Below are positions 37,901 through 49,032 of a stretch of 64,000 nucleotides of DNA, piece by piece. The notes under the pieces were generated by a model. That model saw nothing but the letters and a program-made list of their open reading frames with translations, had not been told where the DNA came from and searched no databases. A program made the position numbers and the translations under genes. Within the stretch, counting starts at the first letter, position 1. Every line of letters starts with the position of its first letter. Origin of the DNA: Membranipora membranacea (lineage: Eukaryota > Bryozoa > Gymnolaemata > Cheilostomatida > Membraniporidae); assembly GCA_914767715.1 (NCBI GenBank), contig OU612075.1, forward strand, positions 7,130,001 through 7,194,000, in the 5' to 3' direction.

Positions 37901-40900
37901 ACTAATTTAGCATACTGCTTTTTGTTCATAAATAGCCTGTGGCCCAGTTTCAACTGATTTTAAATAAAGTTAGGATAAAAAGGTGCTACTTATATGATAG
38001 CTCATACAACATAGTACCTTTTAAAGAACCTTCACACCTTGTTCATTTAATTTTTCTCAACAGTTTCTCTAGTGAGTTTTCATTTCTATTGTGGTGAGAC
38101 AACTAAGTGTTTACTACGAGTTGCAACCAACATAACATTAGATCGGTGGCACTGTGTAAGAGGATTCACAGGACGTCGTCTTCCGATTATTCACATAAGA
38201 TTCAGAATTGTACACTTGGACATTTGTGAATCTTGATGTTTTTCTTTCAATTCTTCATCTTCAGACTTTATATGGTCTGAATCATCAGTCTTAACAATAA
38301 CCATTATTTTGGTCTACCTGAGAACTCTGTAACACCACCCCTCCCCACCCGAAAAAAGCCACACAAGAGGTAACATACCTTTACAATGTATAGCGACAAC
38401 ATTGCCTCTGTCCAGGTTCATCCATTCCTCCACATCCCTGACAAAGTTAACCATGGATCTCAGCGACGGAACGTTATGGTCATCTATCATCAACCTGACC
38501 ATGGAACTGTTAAAATACTTATCAGCATCGTAGGTTCGTTCACCTGTGTGGAAGAGAGATTAGACAATTACATTGGCCAGCTGAGATGCAATAAAGTGTG
38601 GAGCTAGGTTTGATGAAACTTGTCTTTTCTCTGCACAGTGTAGACAACTCTAAGTTAGACATTTTGTCATCATACTATAAGTTCTCCTTCAAAGAGTGTT
38701 ACAATTACAAGATTCATGACTCAACCCTTACCTCCGCCGTTGGGCGAGGGGCAAAAGTCTGGGGGGCTCAGACTACCTTTACCTGTGTCATTAGGATATA
38801 AATCACAGTTATTTCGTGAGATCAACTTACATCAACCAGTTGTGTAAATGCCCGAAATTCAAATTTCAACAAGCATTTATTACTTAGTAGTGTACAAAGT
38901 GACTTTGTGCAGTAATAACTACAAATACAAAATTCCTAACTCAATCTCCACCTATGTCATTAAGTAGGAAGAAAAATTACAGATTGCAGATTACAAAGAT
39001 AAAACGTCAAACAGTTGTAAATTAAAAATAAATTAATCTTCAATAAAACATTATCACAGAACACAGTACAAAGTAGACTTACTGCAGCAATTGTATATTC
39101 TATATTTGTTTGGGTATTTAGTGTTGAAGAACCTAGATACTTCTTCTATAGGATTTCTGTATATACTCATAAAGCCTTCAGATGGGAACGACATGGCTAG
39201 TACCCGATCTGTAATGAAAATCAAAATAGATCATTTGTAACATAAAATAGGGTTTCATGATATTATCAGTCTGTGTGAAGCATAATAAGATGGATAGCAG
39301 ATCTTTTCATGGTCATGCCAAGCATGAATATCAATCAGAAAGTACTTGATATACTTAACCCTTAGGGAATTCAACAGAATATTCTGTTTTCACCGTCTGA
39401 GAAACTACTCATAAATTATCCACCTTTAATTTCGTTTGTTTTCATGAATTCTGCATTCTGCAATGCTTTGAGTTTGATCACTTGACAGAACATGTCATAA
39501 GTATGACAGCAGATCAACACTCAGAGCCTTTGAATCAGCAACTTATTAGCTGACCTCTGAGTTTCATAAGAACAATGGACTAATGATCATTCTGAAGATA
39601 CCGACCAAGTTTTCAAGCGATCAATTCAGCAACCAGTTTTACATTATGACTCCTGATACAGTATACATTAGTGCGCATACCACAGTATGTTGTATCAGGA
39701 GTCATAATATGAAGTTGGTTGCTGAAAAGAGAAAAAAGTAGGATCGTTGCACCCAAACTTGCGCTTGCAAGCATGATTATTGTGCTGGTGCATCTGTTGT
39801 CTGAATGTGAAAATACAACACCATAACCATATAAATAAGTAAATAAATAAATAGTATTTATTTGTTTATTTATAATACTTTACATACCTGTAATATAGCA
39901 CAGATCGAGATCAAAGCCATCTTTTTGATACCGTCGTTTATTCTCTGACACCATGAGACGAGAGGCTTTAGCTATATGCTGCCGCTGGGTAACCACAACT
40001 CTTATGAGCATAAAGAACCTCACAGCCCGTACTAAACGACCTATGTTCACCAATCTGAGGGTTAACAAAACAGTCCATATGAACATTAGTTAACATAGGG
40101 AGGGCTATTGTTGAACCTCTGCAGGCCATTTATTGTATTTTCTGGAAACCCCAGTGAGATCAGGCAGGCCACTGACTTAATAGTTTTACCTGGGAATTCC
40201 AGCTTCAGTCCCTAAGCTCAATTTGCATAATGGTTATGCCGATGACACCTCCTAATGAAATAGTTGTTAGACCAGGATGTTACGGGGATGGACTTTGTGG
40301 TGATTCAAGCTCATGCTTTGAAATGATTGAATGGTAAAGCACCAGCTTATCAGGACCACATTTCAGCCCAGGAGTTCACAAACACAGTGTGTGAATAAAT
40401 ATGGATAGAATGTGAAATTCGGGACAACAAGAGGAACTAAGTTACAAGATTAAACAAAGCTTGAGGATTCGATCGAGTCAAGGAATTGATATGAGGAGCA
40501 TCATACCTATAGTGAATAGTACCCACAACACTGGAACCTGGCCTAAAACAGGCATTTGAACATAAATTCCACTCCACTCCATGGGCAGTTGCCAGAAGAG
40601 GGGGAGCAATTCCAAATTCAGACAGAGTGACTTATTCACGTAAAGGCTACACAAAGACCAATGCATGTTATAGTCAGGCCGATACTTATGATAAAGTTGT
40701 GTCAGATTTGTATGGTAAAAAATCTCACAAGGGAATGTAACCCCATTCTCTGCATAATGATGTCAAGTGCTTGTTTCTTGTATTGCACTTCTGGGAGACT
40801 GTGACATCATGATGCAGATGATGGGAGTTACCTTTTCTTATGTAAGGCACTTTTTCCACCTTGAATAATTCATGATAAGTAGAGCATTGAATTTATTTAC

Positions 40901-43900
40901 CATGCAAACCTGACAAAACTTTATCATAAGTAACTGCCCGACTTTAAACATGCATTGTCTTTGGGTAGTCTTTAAACCACCGCTGGGCTTGGCGGTCAAA
41001 AATTTTAATAGAGAGTTGTGGCATCAAAACATCTAGCCAGTAGCTTTGCATGGAGTTATATGAGCTCTTAAAAAGTAGAGAGTATCTTCTTCCCTAGCCA
41101 TCTGCCATTAGTGATGACAAAAGTTGACACTGACCAATCAGGTGTCTTTAAAATCTAGCTGAGATCTCATGCCATGCTTGTATGTTTGCAGACAGGAGAG
41201 TTTGTTGATGTTGGCCACTTACTTGATGTAATCTGCTCCTCCAGTTTTCTCCAGTGATATATCCACCACCACAACAATAAACGACACTAGCACAACCACA
41301 GCATCTATGATTTCCAATATCTGACGGAAAAACAACTTCGGCCTGAAAAAGAAAGAGACTGCCATTATTACCCTGTAGATTATTCCATGCCAGCAACTTG
41401 CGATCATGAGGGATAAGCAACCTTCCAACACAGAAGTTGACTACCCATACGTGTTTTCTCAGCCATACCAAACAAATTCCCTGGCCGATAGATCAGTGAA
41501 GTTGGAATGTTACTATACACCTACAACATATAATAAACTGGTACAGCCATAAGTTAGAGCTGGCAACGAAGTGATTGGATCCAGTGACCAGTAAAGATGT
41601 GTTTTCTGCTTAGAAGTTACCCATTCACTGCAGTTCCATGGATCAATGAAGAGGGAGTTCATTGCATGGATCGACCTGAAGCTATCAATAAGGCTGTTCG
41701 AGTCATGGAACGACCTCCTAGCTCCGCTAAGGCGAGCTGGCGTGGCTGAGCGGTTGGCATCAAAGACGAGGGAGACCCGGGTTTAATTTCCGGTGGCGGC
41801 AGATTTTTTTGATGTTTTTTTCTCATGGATGTATATTTCGAGGTCGAGTCATGGAAATTGATGTATATTTCGAGGTCGAGTCAAGGGGTGACAACTCAGC
41901 TCGATCTAGGCCGATCTCAAAATTCGCATGGAAACATGGTGATTGTGGATTATACATGAACTCACTTTCATTTGTTATTAAAGTGTGCTATGTGTGAATT
42001 GCTTAGTAAGTTAATAAAAATAAAGCTGCCACAAATTATTCTTGTCAATTTCTGTCAGAATCTGCGTAATATTAAGCCTGTCTCTATAATATATATACAT
42101 GGTTTGCTACAATCTGTTTTTTGGTTATATCCATATAGCAAAGCATGATCCAATTTGCCTGCATTTAGGGTTTGAGCCGCCGCCGGCTCACCACTAGAAT
42201 GGGATTGACCAGACTGCTCAAAGCTGGCAATTTGGACCAAACTTGTTCTAACAAAGCATGCATAGGCCTACTGCAAAATTGAGAAGACAAGAGTCTCCGT
42301 TCTCAGAATAGTGCTGCATGAATCTTACCCCTGAGCAAATATTCTCAGTCCAACTTCCACCATGAAGTAGCAGGAGAACGTGAGTGCTACAATGTCAAGG
42401 TCATGAAGAATTTGTTGGTTCTCAATCTCTTCGGGTGTAGCGAGTGTCTCATGACCGCTGAAGCTGGGAGGAGCTATAGCCAGAGCTATTACCACTATAG
42501 TGAGATCGACTAGAATGAGTATGAGAGTTATGGCTCTGAATGCTATATGCTCTATAAACCATTTGAGGTTTGCTCGTATTCGTCTGCAAAATAACAAAGA
42601 ATAAAATCTCAATATATGACTGGCTCACTAGGCATGCTAACAGGGATACAGAATGGAGCTCGGACTACCCATTGAATTCTGTTAGGCTCACACAAGATAC
42701 AGTATACAATGAGTACACACTTCCCTGAGAGGTAGCAGTAGTATAAGCTTAGAAATTCCGGGCAAAATGTGCATGTCAATCTAAAGACAAATATTATTCA
42801 GTGATGTTTTCATTAACTTCTTTTAACAACTTAAATTGTAGATAAAATGTAGGTCTTGTTGATAAAACTCTTGTTCTATATAACAAAAAATTCACCAACT
42901 ACTCTTTTTTCTCTGTCCCCTCCTCCGGTTTTTTGCCTGCCATAAAAATGACATCTAATAATCTTTTAGCCTGTCTTGACAAGCTTTGTTTGGTGGAGGG
43001 GGGTCTCCCTCCCCCACCGAACAAAGCTTGGCAAGACAGGCTAATGATCTTTATTACATCAGAGGTTCTAAAGTTAGAACTAACAAAAAAGAGCACATGG
43101 TCAATCATTACATGCCATGATTAGTGAGAATAAATAGGTATTGTGAAGTGGATAGTCCATGTAATCATTAACCAGTAATTAATTTCACACAAATCTTCAT
43201 ATCTATATATCAAATGCAGAAAAAGTATATGAAACCACCAATTAACCCACACAGCATATTAAGTGGGCTAATTAATGGCATCATAAACGCAAAGTATTGT
43301 GTTATATTGTGGTAAATGATAAGTTGTGATATAGCTTCATGAGAAAGCTGTAGGTTTTAGACACTGAATATTTTGAGGCTGCCAAGCAAGTTTCAAGTTT
43401 CCAAGATGTCATGCAGTTCAACAGTGAGATTGAGAATTGCACAGTCGCCAGTCGATCAGATCTGAGCTACCATGCCCACGTTTTTTAATTGAAACATCAG
43501 CTACTACTATTAACAAGATGACTCACTCTAATTTTGTTTCATGGTGGACATATCTGTCCCCGGCGGGACACTCAAACTCCTTGATGGCAGTAGATCGATC
43601 TTCGTCACTCTTGACTTGATCATAGGAGTTTGAGCGGCGTTTGATTGCCTGACTCGACGTCATGACGTTAGACACGAGGGATTTATCGCCTCCTCCACCA
43701 CCGACACTGTCTTGGTGGGAATAACCGTTTTGTGAAGTCACTGCAACAAACACCAGAAAGCAAACATTGATTAGTCAATCGGGTTTATCCTAGCAAAGGT
43801 CCAATCACGTAACGTAATTTTCTGGAATTCCTCGGGGAACGTGTTGAGGGGTTAGGATACAATATAGTCTGACCCCTAAACGTGTTGATATTTACATAAA

Positions 43901-45450
43901 CATTTGCATAAAATAGTTTGTGATTTATGGTATGACCTGATATTTTGTAATTTTCAGACTAAAATTGCTATGCATTATGGGAATGTCACAACCGTGATAT
44001 TGAATTTCACGTTCCTATCCCATTTGTATCAGATATGTGCCATGCAACTAATTAAATGACAGTTAATCTTAGATGTATTACCTAGCAGAGAATTTGAGTC
44101 ATGCTGGGAATGGTGATCACACCAAAGATATACTAAATACTTATCACTACTACACAACTATTTGGACTGCCAAGAGTCATAATGCAATCAGCATGACTTG
44201 CCAAGTTGATATCAAAAGGCTAAGTTTTCAACATAACAAACAACATTATGAATCCTTCAAGGCAGAGTTGGGAGGGAAACTATCTACCTAGACTAAGTGC
44301 TCAGACTCCAAGGCGCAGGGAGTTACCTGCGCAGGTAACTCCCTGCGCCTCGGAGTCTGAGCACTTAGACTACTATCTACCATATGAGATACAAAGAATT
44401 CATCTGAATTTATCATCAACCAGATACAATCGTTGCATCACAATACATAATATATTAGAATTGATAGGCTGATGATAGCAGTTTATTATATTATTATTAC
44501 CGCCCTGCCGTTTATCATTCACGACTACACATATTTCAACAGATATCGGTGTTGTTATCGATGCGCTATCATTGTAATTTGACCTGAATCTATCTACCTA
44601 GAGATCAGGAACTGTTCAATTCCAGTTATCATGGTTTTACCCACTGATATGAATTTTATAGTTGTTTGCATCAATTAGTCAACTAACAATAGCAGGCCTA
44701 CAGTACGAACAAAGATTATAAATACTCATAGTCATTGGTACAAATGCGATAGGGTCATGTATCAAAATTATAGGGTAATTATAGTGGTGCAATTATACCA
44801 CACATGAATTTGAAGCATGTAGTAAGAGGTCATACACTTTAAAGCCATGACATTTAGATCATGCATGTTCTGATGACCACTTCACCAGCACAACAAAGAT
44901 TCATCCAGCACATATTTGTCATCACAGGCAGCCAAGCATAAAACAAGACATAACAAGACCTAAACTCAAGCTATTATGATGGAAAGAAAAGAATTGTGTA
45001 ACAATTATATTGCTAACTACTTGTTACTTAGTTCTTGATCCAAAACTACTGCCCCTGCTGTGGTTCAATATTGTGTAGGTCAACAACCAGTGGAGTTACG
45101 ATTCCAAAGCCGGAAATACCACCAACACATCTGAGAGAGATTTAGATATCCCAGGGTCAATGACTTTGACACATAGGCCTATCATATTCTCATTAGGCCT
45201 AGTCATACCACACATTTTACTTACCAGGAGGCTTTTTGAGAGAAGCAGATGTTTTTACTCCGGTGACTGTAACAGCAGACGGGCTTGTCTCTGTAACCAC
45301 AGCAGGGGCAGTAGTTTGGGATTCAGAACTTAGACTAATATCTTCCTCTTGTTGTTTAGAGTCAGCGGGTCTTGGAGGAGAAGGGGTACCGGAACTTATT
45401 GATGGGCCTTCACTAGATGTAGACTCATCATTCATGTGCTGATAATCCAT
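34917..45450 (-). CDS. VSP: Voltage-sensing phosphoinositide phosphatase (VSP/TPTE family)
   Basis: Twelve coding exons, minus strand: 45450-45225, 43740-43527, 42583-42329, 41342-41223, 40054-39888, 39208-39083, 38543-38379, 37824-37668, 36956-36856, 36433-36336, 35633-35467, 35025-34917; 1905 nt, 634 residues. Residues 1-160 are a polar cytoplasmic N-terminus. S1 is about 161-181, S2 209-229, S3 241-258 and S4 276-292 ([17 protein letters not shown]). The linker [14 protein letters not shown] leads to the phosphatase domain. Catalytic loop [11 protein letters not shown] has Cys423 and Arg429; IDDHNVP (about 389-395) supplies the WPD-like Asp. VETPSQSR closes the domain. A C2 domain follows, with [12 protein letters not shown] and [11 protein letters not shown]. 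VSPs sit in the plasma membrane and dephosphorylate PI(4,5)P2 and PIP3 on depolarisation. The Gly in CKGGKGRTG, where PTEN has Ala, is the VSP/TPTE form. The ATG lies two bases after an acceptor, implying an upstream 5' UTR exon. Every key residue is present. Confidence 0.96.
36665..36743. repeat. Foldback element, family A, copy 2
   Basis: cagcccgtctttacaagctt and aacaaagcttgccaggacag form the arms around a G-rich centre, the same design as 9165-9243 with more mismatches. It lies in VSP intron 9. Confidence 0.75.
37278..37394. repeat. Foldback element, family B, copy 2
   Basis: Left end agatcatgtttgatc and right end aaacatgatct are inverted. Inner arms carry gcctgtatgttgagttgct and agcaactccaaattcaggc. 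It lies in VSP intron 8. Confidence 0.75.
39628..39724. repeat. Foldback element with 33-bp arms in VSP intron 5
   Basis: cagcaaccagttttacatta continues tgactcctgataca at the left. The right end tgtatcaggagtcataatat continues to gaagttggttgctg, its complement with about four mismatches. The centre is about 30 bp. No second copy was seen. Confidence 0.75.
40661..40955. repeat. MITE-like element, 295 bp, with long terminal inverted repeats
   Basis: The left end atgcatgttatagtcaggc and the right end gactttaaacatgcat are inverted, and the arms continue through acttatgataaagtt / aactttatcataagt and catgatgcag / gcataatgatg for over 60 bp. It lies in VSP intron 4. Outer atgcat is palindromic. No coding capacity; presumed non-autonomous DNA transposon. 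Confidence 0.75.
40975..41165 (-). repeat. Dispersed repeat of about 190 bp, copy 2
   Basis: The reverse complement of this segment matches 24483-24675 over its whole length, for example ttgtggcatcaaaacatcta and gaccaatcaggtg. It ends about 55 bp from the VSP exon 4 donor at 41222. Confidence 0.8.
41736..41884 (+). repeat. tRNA-like sequence and adjacent 32-bp tandem repeat
   Basis: ctggcgtggctgagcggttg resembles the start of a Leu/Ser-type tRNA with an A box, and gacccgggtttaatttccgg about 30 bp on resembles a B box. An oligo-T run follows. The acceptor-stem closure expected of a working tRNA was not evident, so a tRNA-derived SINE head or tRNA pseudogene is more likely. From 41828 the unit gatgtatatttcgaggtcga is repeated at a 32-bp offset. 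Confidence 0.45.
42138..42252. repeat. Foldback element, family B, copy 3
   Basis: aagcatgatccaatttgcct at the left and aatttggaccaaacttgttc at the right follow the family B pattern, with aaagcatg outside both ends. It lies in VSP intron 3. Confidence 0.65.
42967..43043. repeat. Foldback element, family A, copy 3
   Basis: tagcctgtcttgacaagctt opens and aagcttggcaagacaggcta closes a 77-bp inverted repeat. Arms extend through ggtggaggggg / cccccaccga to the centre, so almost the whole element is one hairpin. TA lies at both ends. It is in VSP intron 2. Confidence 0.85.
44291..44370. repeat. 80-bp near-perfect palindrome without loop
   Basis: The left half gactaagtgctcagactcca continues to agttacctgc at 44330. 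The right half starts gcaggtaact and ends gcacttagac. By eye 38 of 40 positions pair and there is no spacer at the centre. GC content is well above its surroundings. It lies in VSP intron 1. No other copy is in the window. Confidence 0.9.
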
Positions 45451-45481
45451 GACTGAAATAAAAAATGTTTGATTAAAATCA

Positions 45482-45637
45482 AGTTGTCTTACCACACGCC
45501 ACATCCCGAAGCACAACTGGGGGCTAACCAAACCCCATTAGTTGAATGGACTGCAGTGGTATTCGAAGCCACAACCTTCAGCATTTGCCTGCTAAAGGAA
45601 CAGCACTCTAACCAACCGAGCCACCTCCTACTCCATG
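45482..45637 (-). repeat. tRNA-derived SINE abutting the first coding exon of VSP
   Basis: Read on the minus strand it opens aggaggtggctcggttggtt (A box), has gtggcttcgaataccactgc (B box) about 60 bp on, and ends gcttcgggatgtggcgtgtg. It matches the copy at 11264-11406 and has the spacer that copy lacks. Its 3' end is only about 30 bp from the acceptor of VSP exon 1. Confidence 0.85.
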
Positions 45638-48090
45638 CCAAATAACAAATACATAGCATTGTCAGCAAAATGTTTTGAGACAGAAGTGTGTTAAGCTATG
45701 ATGTCAAAACAAGCTGTCAGATATGAGCTCCCATCATCAAGGAGGGAGGGAAAAGGAAGGACGTCTATGGATCCACATTATATCAAGGGGTTTTACTTAA
45801 CGGTGAGGCAGTGAGGTGTTTTTATTGAGACTGTTTCGTGCAAAATATTATGACAGTGTTAGATTAGCCTCTCAAATCATCAGACGAGGTACTTGGGACA
45901 CATTTTGGGAATAAGTATCATATTTCTGTTGAGGCTGCAAATTTTATCGACAAAATGTACACGGGGAATCACATCTTAGTACTAAATTAAAATAGTTCAA
46001 CAAAACCACGAAGTTCAACTCTTCCACTCAGTGATTCAGCGCTAAAAAAATTTGCATGAGGAAGTTTCCATTGTTCATCCAGTTAAATGCGCACAACAAA
46101 AAATTAGAGCAATTCCGCATTCAAACCCATGTTAAGCAGCGTTTATTGTTGTAATATTATTGTTGAAGTGCTTTCTTTGGTTGCATGTGCTCAAGCTGTA
46201 TTCTCCCTGATACGATGGACACAAGAATGATAACTTTATCCCGATGAAATGACTGTGTATGACATATTAAGCTTGCTCTTTGTTAACTGTTGCCACACAC
46301 ACACATGTGATCTATTTCAGGTTTAGAAAGACAGATAGTGCAGTATCAACAGCCACTCGGCAGTGTATTAAACACGCTCATATAGATCAGACCTGTCCCA
46401 GAGTTTTAATCTGAAGCAGAAATCTAACTGTCTCACAAAACAAGCCAAAGAATCACTTATTTCTACATTTGGACTCAATGTTGGTTGGGTTGGACGGGAG
46501 GAATGTTGTTGTAGTGGCAAACAAAATAATTGATTTTGACAAAGCTAGAGTGAATCACAAAATATATGGACAGCAAGACAGAACAACTTTAAATGCTGGA
46601 ACTCCAAGCGAGGAAACAGCAACATTCATACGTATCTCACCATTGCTACAATGACTAGTCCCGCCATCATGTCTGTCAAAAGCGATATTCAAGTTATAAT
46701 GATTTGCCTACGACCTAGCCAATGTGTTGGCTCTGATATGATTGGCAGCTGGGTTGGAGAGAGAGAGAGTGAGAGAGGGCCAACGCCAGGTCATATATAT
46801 ATTAAAGGTAAACTGAAATAGTTAACATTCACTATAATATAATTTAGGAAAGTACCATCTAATCTGGCATTGTTCATCTATACAGTTCAGAAGTCATGTC
46901 AGTTTGACAGACGATCAATATGATGTCTAACTGAAAGTGTGGTACGTAACCTCTTGTCTGAGCGAGCATCTGAAGTCTCAAAGATCAGAGCATGGATTTG
47001 CTTCTTATCAAGATAACTGGTGTTGTTTGATGCGTAAATGAGATGAACAAAGTCATGAAGAGGCTCTTCTAACCTAAACACAGATTGTTGGAAAGTCAAG
47101 TTTCACACATTTTGACTACTGGGAGTGTCACTACTCACTATGTAACTCAGCTTGTAATACATGTGGAACAAGTTGATAGTGTGTTGAATGTGTGACACCA
47201 AAATGTCAGTCACTTTAGGCCTACCTACTGTCTATCATTTCTTATATATTCACTCTGAGTTGAGTTGGGTTCAGGGTTTCTCTTGGATAAAAGAGCATGC
47301 AGAAAAGTGAAAAACACACCCAACAATCTTAAGATTACTATTACCTGGAACTGCTTTCAGTTTTTATAGTCCACCACTTTATTCATCAGTTGACTACCTT
47401 TTATAAATCCATTTTATTCTCTAAAGATAGAAAGTCAGTTTTTAGTCCTCTGTGAAAAGTGGGTGTCTCTCATGTTAGCCTCACTATCCGAATCACTGAG
47501 GGGCTGTCAACTCAAAACATTAAGGCTAATAATTAGGTACAAAGGCTACCAAGGTGTTTCCTGTTCCACAAATATTTAATTTCGTGGGAGGGAAATCCCA
47601 CTAAATAGCCAATCACATTCCATTTTCAATGTGTAGAAGACCGCCCAGTTTTATAAGCCAATGAGAAGCCAGAATCTACCTATCAGAATGATATCAGGTG
47701 GCAATCTTCAACTCTTGAATCTGAAATGCCACCTTTTTCTACCACAATATTTGGTCAAGGGGTTGGAAGATTCTTAATTCCTAGACTTGCTTAGAATATT
47801 CATGTGGCAGGCAGGTCTATGGGAATAATTTGTCTAGCCTATTTGCACTAGACAAACTTAAAATCATTGGTCATTAATGCAATGAGTGTCACACCTTCAT
47901 TTTACTTGTTCTCCTCAGAGAGGGCTACTTTAAAACCTGGTAATGTTTGACCAAGGAGTCCTTGGTTTGACTGGCCCGGGAATAGGAGTATACCTGTTGT
48001 TCACTGCCATGTATGTACTATCCATGTATATATATTTATGTGTGAGTGTGTAATACTAGAAATAGTGTTAGCTAATACTAATAGTAATAG

Positions 48091-48410
48091 ATTACAAAAT
48101 AAAGTACAGTTGTGAAATACCCTTTACCAGTGGTTCCTACATATCGTAGCAGCGGGTGGATTGTGTATACCCACAAATGAGTGTAGCAAAAGTAGAGAGC
48201 TGAGCCTAGCATACACGCGCCCCATCATGCAATCACATGAATCCAACATGCATTCAGACAAGCACACTTTGCCTGCCATTGTCCTTTGTTCACCAAACAA
48301 AAGGCCTTTTGTTACACAACTCTCATAGGTGCATTGGGGCATGTCTCCCTGACATCGGCCCCCAGGGCCTATCCAACATACTACAGCATAGGTGTACTTT
48401 ATTTTGTAAT
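48091..48410. repeat. Possible MITE with 17-bp terminal inverted repeats
   Basis: attacaaaataaagtac at the left end is exactly inverted as gtactttattttgtaat at the right end, 320 bp overall. The interior shows no long pairing. No second copy in the window. Confidence 0.55.
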
Positions 48411-49032
48411 GTCAGTAGGACCAAATGAAACTGCTGCTAATAGTGCTAGCTAGTAGATGTTTTATATAATAATGGAATAAATTAATAATGTGGCAAGCAA
48501 TATCACTCCCTGATGACCATCTTCACTGTCATAGTTACTTAGTTCCAGGTCCAGTGCCATAGATAGGCATCACAGATGTGCCCTCATATATGGTATCTTC
48601 ATGACACATCAATCAATAACATAACACTCCTTTTAGGCTGAGTAAATAAGATTGTAGACTGAGGATGCCTTCTACAATGATGCCTGTTACATACCTATGC
48701 CTACACATGTCCAATCATTGTACTCAATCACCGACTTCCTGATCACTGGTCATTAACTATTGAAAGACGGCCCACAAAAGATTCAAATTTATAGTCCTCA
48801 ATATCAGCACAGGGTATGACATGCCTAGTGCAATCCACAGAGATCATTCTCACTATCAGGCTATACCATGTAATTGATAGACTAGTACCTGCATTTTACC
48901 AGAAGACATATACACATGTAATCAGTGTGATACGAAGATGACTAGATTTTTTGTTGCTGTTCATGATTGCTAATGATTTGTGTCCGCAAGATAGTTGAAA
49001 ATCAAATAGAAGTCTGATTTGGGTGCTTTCAG

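Larger units (their letters stand above)
45453..49032. other. Divergent region between VSP and ANKLE2
   Basis: VSP leaves leftward and ANKLE2 rightward from here, so it should hold both promoters, the 5' UTR exon of VSP and any 5' exons of ANKLE2. I could not identify any exon with a matching phase. It contains a SINE (45482-45637), a GA-rich run near 46757-46778 and an element with short inverted ends (48091-48410). Confidence 0.45.

Noticed and set aside
41148-41471. 107-codon minus-strand frame overlapping VSP exon 4
   Set aside because: It is a shadow in a different frame; the S3 helix is in the frame of 41342-41223, which fits both splice phases.
46469-46654. 61-codon open frame upstream of ANKLE2
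   Set aside because: No resemblance to a LEM domain or membrane anchor and no convincing donor in phase with the exon at 49033.
47949-48059. Short hydrophobic open frame (MFDQGVLGLTGPGIGVYLL) as an ANKLE2 membrane-anchor exon
   Set aside because: Its only good donor gives a phase that runs into a stop when joined to 49033, and nothing else supports it.
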